Source of the DNA: Cernens ardua
GTDB taxonomy: Bacteria; Pseudomonadota; Gammaproteobacteria; Pseudomonadales; Halomonadaceae
Length of the DNA: 64,000 nucleotides
Direction of reading: 5' to 3'
Assembly: GCF_051251085.1 (NCBI RefSeq)
Contig: NZ_JBPCZH010000002.1
Location: 124,001-188,000, forward strand
Shown here one piece after another: positions 60,858 to 64,000 of the stretch. The notes beneath the pieces were generated by a model. It was not told where the DNA came from. It was given only the letters and a program-made list of their open reading frames with translations, and searched no databases. Positions within the stretch are counted from its first letter, which is position 1, and each line of letters starts with the position of its first letter. A program made the translations under genes and the position numbers.

Positions 60858-63428
60858 GTGCACATTCTTATTGATCTTCAGGGATGCCAATCGGATAGCC
60901 GTATTCGTGGAGTGGGGCGCAGTACGCTCGAAATGAGCCACGCGATTATCCGGCTGGCGCAGAGCAAAGGGTACAGAGTTAGCGTATTACTCAATGGCAT
61001 GTATCCGGTAAATAATATCAATGAGGTGAGAAGCCTCTTCAGCGATGTGCTGGTTCAGGAAGACATGTATGTTTTTTCTGCTTTGGCACCTACCGCTTAT
61101 TGTGTTGAAGAAAATCATGATCGCGATAAAGCGGCAGAAGCGCAGAGGGCGATTGCCATTGCCAATATTCGACCCGATATCGTTTTTATTACCAACCTGT
61201 TTGAAGGATATGTAGACGATTACACAGTGTCGATTCCAGATGTTGAAATGCCATGGAAGACCGTCTGTGTTTGTCACGATCTTATCCCTTTGCTCAATAA
61301 GCAGCGCTATTTGAGTGAGCCGCTTTTCAATGATTTCTACATGCGCAAACTGGAAGAGTTTGAGCGTGCAGATGCGGTTGTCGCAACCTCGATTTCCACT
61401 GTGGGTGAAGTGCTGGCCAACACCCACCTGCCTGAAGAGCGCGTAGTGGACATTTCATCCGCTGCAGGCCATGAATTCAAGAAGATCAACTATTCTGACG
61501 CCTACATCAAGGCATTCAGAAAGCGCCATAAGCTACCCAAAAAATATGTGCTTTCTCTTGCGATGATTGAGCCTCGCAAGAATGTAGAAGCATTGATTGA
61601 AGCCTATAGCAAGCTGCCCAAAGCAGTGCAAAAAAGCTATCCCCTGGTTTTTGCTTACCGTATATATCCGGAGGATGTTGAGCGTTTGCAGGGTCTGGCT
61701 AAACAACATGGGTTGTCGCCTGATCGTTTGATCTTTACAGGATACCTTCCTGATGACGACCTGATCGCGCTTTACAATCTATGTTCGTTGTTTGTATTTC
61801 CTTCTCTTCATGAAGGATTTGGTTTGCCCGTTCTTGAGGCTATGCAGTGTGGTGCGCCTACGATTACATCCAACGTGACCAGTTTGCCTTACGTGATTGG
61901 TTGGGATGAAGCGACCTTCGACCCTTACGATGTCAATGATATCGCGCGTGTTTTGAAAAAAAGCTTAATGGATCAGGACTTTCATGCTCGGCTGAAAGCA
62001 CATGCCTTTGAACAGGCCAAAAATTTCTCCTGGGAAAAGACAGCGAGCACAGCCATGTCCGTGTTCGAAAAGGTGAATGCTGAACGTGTCCAATCGCCCA
62101 TGGATATTGATCAATATATCAATGAGCAAATAAATACCATTCGGAATATTTCTTCGTTTGATGATGCACCGATGCTCGAAATGGCATGGTCGTTGGCACG
62201 TAATACTTTCCGTAAACAAAATCGGAAACTGTTGGTGGATGTGTCCATCCTTAAGGAACACGACGCAAAGACCGGTATACAGCGTGTATCTCGCAATATT
62301 TTGCGTGAGTTGCTGAAAATTGATGTTCCCGGGTATCAGATCGCTGCGGTGTATTATCGCTCGGGCGAATGTTACCGCTATGCCAATGACTTCATGAATA
62401 CCAATTTCGGTACCCACTTTGGTGATGACGAACCTGTTCTCTTCACCAAAGATGATGTCATGGTGGTAACGGATCTGACAGCACACTTCTTTCCCGAGTT
62501 GAATAATGAACTCGACCGTATCAGAAGCATAGGGACCAAAGCCTGCTTCGTGATTCATGACATCATGCCCATGAGGCACCCGGAATGGTCTTCCGAGGGA
62601 ATCAACCGCGTATTTCCCATCTGGTTAACGTCATTGGCGGAACATGCGGATCGTCTGATTTGTGTTTCAGGCAGCGTTGCCGAAGAGGTACGTGTTTGGC
62701 TTGAGGAGAATTCCGAAACGCTGAAACCAAATCCGGGGTTGGAAGTGTTCAATTTTCATTTGGGGGCCGATATTCCCCGGGAAAAAGACGCCGATGAATT
62801 GTCTGATCAACAGAAACAATGGGTTCGTAAAGTGACGGAAATCCCCTGTTTTCTGATGGTAGGTACAATTGAACCTCGCAAAGGGCATGAGCAGGTATTG
62901 AATGCCTTCGAATTGCTTTGGCAGAAAGGTGTTCAGGCCAATTTATTTATTGTGGGTAAACCTGGCTGGATGGTAGATAGCCTGTGTCGCCGTATTCGAC
63001 ATCATCCACAAATAAACAAACACCTTTTCTGGCCAAAAGATGTTAGCGATGAGCTTTTGACTGAGCTGTATGATGCGTGCTCGGCCTTGATCTTTGCTTC
63101 CTATGGTGAAGGATTTGGTTTGCCATTGATTGAAGCGGCTCAGCGTAATTTGCCTGTGATTGTGCGCGATATACCTGTTTTCAGGGAAATTGGTCAACAT
63201 GGCGCTTTCTTCTTCTCCGGATTAGAAGCGAATGATATCGCGATGGCGATCACGCAGTGGATTGATCTTTACCAGCGCAATGAACACCCGAAACCCGAAG
63301 ATGTACATTGGTTGACCTGGCGACAAAGTGCAGAGCTGTTGCTTGAGCAACTGCCACTGATTCCGGCTGAGAGAAATGGCCGTATTAGTGAACACGTGAT
63401 CGAAAATGTAGTTGAGCAGCAGTCATGA
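60858..63428 (+). CDS. wbdA: Two-domain mannosyltransferase, WbdA-type
   Basis: A fusion of two GT4 glycosyltransferases, 856 residues. The first half opens ILIDLQGCQSDSRIRGVGRS and has the EX7E motif in HEGFGLPVLEA (around residue 318). The second half starts LLVDVSILKEHDAKTGIQR (around 455) and has GEGFGLPLIEA (around 750). Both contain the LAMIEPRKN or VGTIEPRKG signature. In E. coli O9a the WbdA polymerase makes alternating alpha-1,2 and alpha-1,3 mannose links with two such domains. Linkages here cannot be deduced. The GTG start at 60858 has GAGGA upstream. Confidence 0.85.
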   Translation: MHILIDLQGCQSDSRIRGVGRSTLEMSHAIIRLAQSKGYRVSVLLNGMYPVNNINEVRSLFSDVLVQEDMYVFSALAPTAYCVEENHDRDKAAEAQRAIAIANIRPDIVFITNLFEGYVDDYTVSIPDVEMPWKTVCVCHDLIPLLNKQRYLSEPLFNDFYMRKLEEFERADAVVATSISTVGEVLANTHLPEERVVDISSAAGHEFKKINYSDAYIKAFRKRHKLPKKYVLSLAMIEPRKNVEALIEAYSKLPKAVQKSYPLVFAYRIYPEDVERLQGLAKQHGLSPDRLIFTGYLPDDDLIALYNLCSLFVFPSLHEGFGLPVLEAMQCGAPTITSNVTSLPYVIGWDEATFDPYDVNDIARVLKKSLMDQDFHARLKAHAFEQAKNFSWEKTASTAMSVFEKVNAERVQSPMDIDQYINEQINTIRNISSFDDAPMLEMAWSLARNTFRKQNRKLLVDVSILKEHDAKTGIQRVSRNILRELLKIDVPGYQIAAVYYRSGECYRYANDFMNTNFGTHFGDDEPVLFTKDDVMVVTDLTAHFFPELNNELDRIRSIGTKACFVIHDIMPMRHPEWSSEGINRVFPIWLTSLAEHADRLICVSGSVAEEVRVWLEENSETLKPNPGLEVFNFHLGADIPREKDADELSDQQKQWVRKVTEIPCFLMVGTIEPRKGHEQVLNAFELLWQKGVQANLFIVGKPGWMVDSLCRRIRHHPQINKHLFWPKDVSDELLTELYDACSALIFASYGEGFGLPLIEAAQRNLPVIVRDIPVFREIGQHGAFFFSGLEANDIAMAITQWIDLYQRNEHPKPEDVHWLTWRQSAELLLEQLPLIPAERNGRISEHVIENVVEQQS

Positions 63429-63460
63429 TACCCAGCTTACGGTCATGAGCTTTTACGATT

Positions 63461-63506
63461 GAAGTGTTATGTGAAGTGTTATGACCAAGGGTGTTGACTC
63501 CCTTGG
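63461..63506. repeat. Direct repeat and hairpin between wbdA and next GT
   Basis: GAAGTGTTATG occurs at 63461-63471 and again at 63473-63483. It is followed by a stem CCAAGGG/CCCTTGG (63485-63491, 63500-63506) with no T run. The spacer of about 165 bp is long for this otherwise tight operon. Confidence 0.5.
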
Positions 63507-63594
63507 GCATATTCATGCCTACAACTGGCTATCCATGGCGGGTGCGCTTTGAGGAATACTAGCAGCCAATATCCTCTACTGATGTGCACTGCCT

Positions 63595-64000
63595 ATGACA
63601 AGAGGTCAGCTTGCCAATCAAGAGAGATACATCCAATGGCCGAATGCCATGAAGTCTGATACCTCAACGCATGTGCCGCCGATTGCTCATACTGACTTGG
63701 GAACAAAGAATACCTATGGCTACGATGCCCGTTGGGTGGGGGAGCATGGTATCGGCCGGTTTGCACGCGAGATTCAGTTGCGTTGTTCCGGACTCGCGCC
63801 ATTGTCATTAAAGGGCTCTCCCAGTAGCCCCTTGGACCCCATCAAAAGTGCCGCCTGGTTGTTGATGCATCCGCATCGTCGTTTATTTTCCCCAGGTTAT
63901 AATGCTCCCCTGTTTGGGGCTTCCCGTAGTATTTTTGTACTTCATGATCTCAATCATATTGAGCGCCCTGAAAGCCGTAGTTTCCTCAAATCTCTCTACT
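63595..64000 (+). CDS. Glycosyltransferase, WbdB/WbdC-type, cut by window edge
   Basis: The 5' part of a GT4-like mannosyltransferase that runs past the right edge; 135 codons are visible. The characteristic start YGYDARWVGEHGIGRFAREI is followed by RLFSPGYNAPLFG and FVLHDLNHIE, as in WbdB/WbdC and related mannosyltransferases. The upstream frame has ATG codons at 63595 and 63649, neither with a strong ribosome site. The domain opening at about 63715 suggests an N-terminal extension of 22-40 residues. By position it is most like wbdB of the O9a locus. Confidence 0.78.
   Translation, partial: MTRGQLANQERYIQWPNAMKSDTSTHVPPIAHTDLGTKNTYGYDARWVGEHGIGRFAREIQLRCSGLAPLSLKGSPSSPLDPIKSAAWLLMHPHRRLFSPGYNAPLFGASRSIFVLHDLNHIERPESRSFLKSLY

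Overview
The window is a chromosomal segment of a gammaproteobacterium with roughly balanced base composition. Clues to its identity are an Entner-Doudoroff-type block (zwf-pgl, glk, gap), the ftsB/truD/pcm/nlpD/rpoS block, FabV as enoyl reductase, PA0069- and PA3496-family proteins, and KefFC. Together they suggest the Oceanospirillales/Halomonadaceae or a neighbour of Pseudomonas. This placement is inference from family resemblance and gene order. I saw no rRNA, tRNA, insertion sequence, phage or CRISPR array.

Layout. 1-9.5 kb is sugar catabolism: zwf-pgl, a small lipoprotein, an aldo/keto reductase, the overlapping pair glk-yeaD, gap and a PfkB-type fructokinase. A perfect 15-bp palindrome upstream of glk has the shape of a HexR operator. 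9.6-18 kb holds the glutathione-gated K+ efflux pair kefF-kefC, a class I glutamine amidotransferase, a complete arginine-type ABC importer and an MHS-family transporter. 18-31 kb is a mixed set: a GNAT-nitrilase fusion, a YfcG-like GST, a diketogluconate reductase, a PA0069-type radical SAM protein behind 22-bp tandem repeats, an ElaB/YqjD-like protein, a Nudix hydrolase, a GNAT, fabV, a YihY/BrkB membrane protein, an RhlE-type helicase and a glutaredoxin-like protein. 31-36 kb has thiC with its TPP riboswitch, a DUF4870-like protein, yajQ and an MFS transporter.

36.6-49 kb is the stationary-phase/envelope block: ftsB-truD-pcm-DUF368-nlpD-rpoS, then tolC, alr, lpxL and ettA. ispD/ispF and surE, usually found here, are absent, and a divergent DUF368 membrane protein lies between pcm and nlpD. 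49-53 kb carries a SelT/W/H-type Rdx protein, zntB, an unknown membrane protein and glyA.

53.4 kb to the end is the most distinctive part: manC, manB, wzm, wzt, a WbdD-type methyltransferase-kinase with a coiled-coil tail, a two-domain WbdA-type mannosyltransferase and the start of a WbdB/C-type glycosyltransferase. This is the order of the E. coli O8/O9/O9a and Klebsiella O3/O5 polymannose O-antigen loci. ManC and ManB supply GDP-mannose, the WbdA/WbdB-type enzymes polymerise mannose, WbdD caps the chain and sets its length, and Wzm/Wzt exports it. The cluster runs off the right edge.
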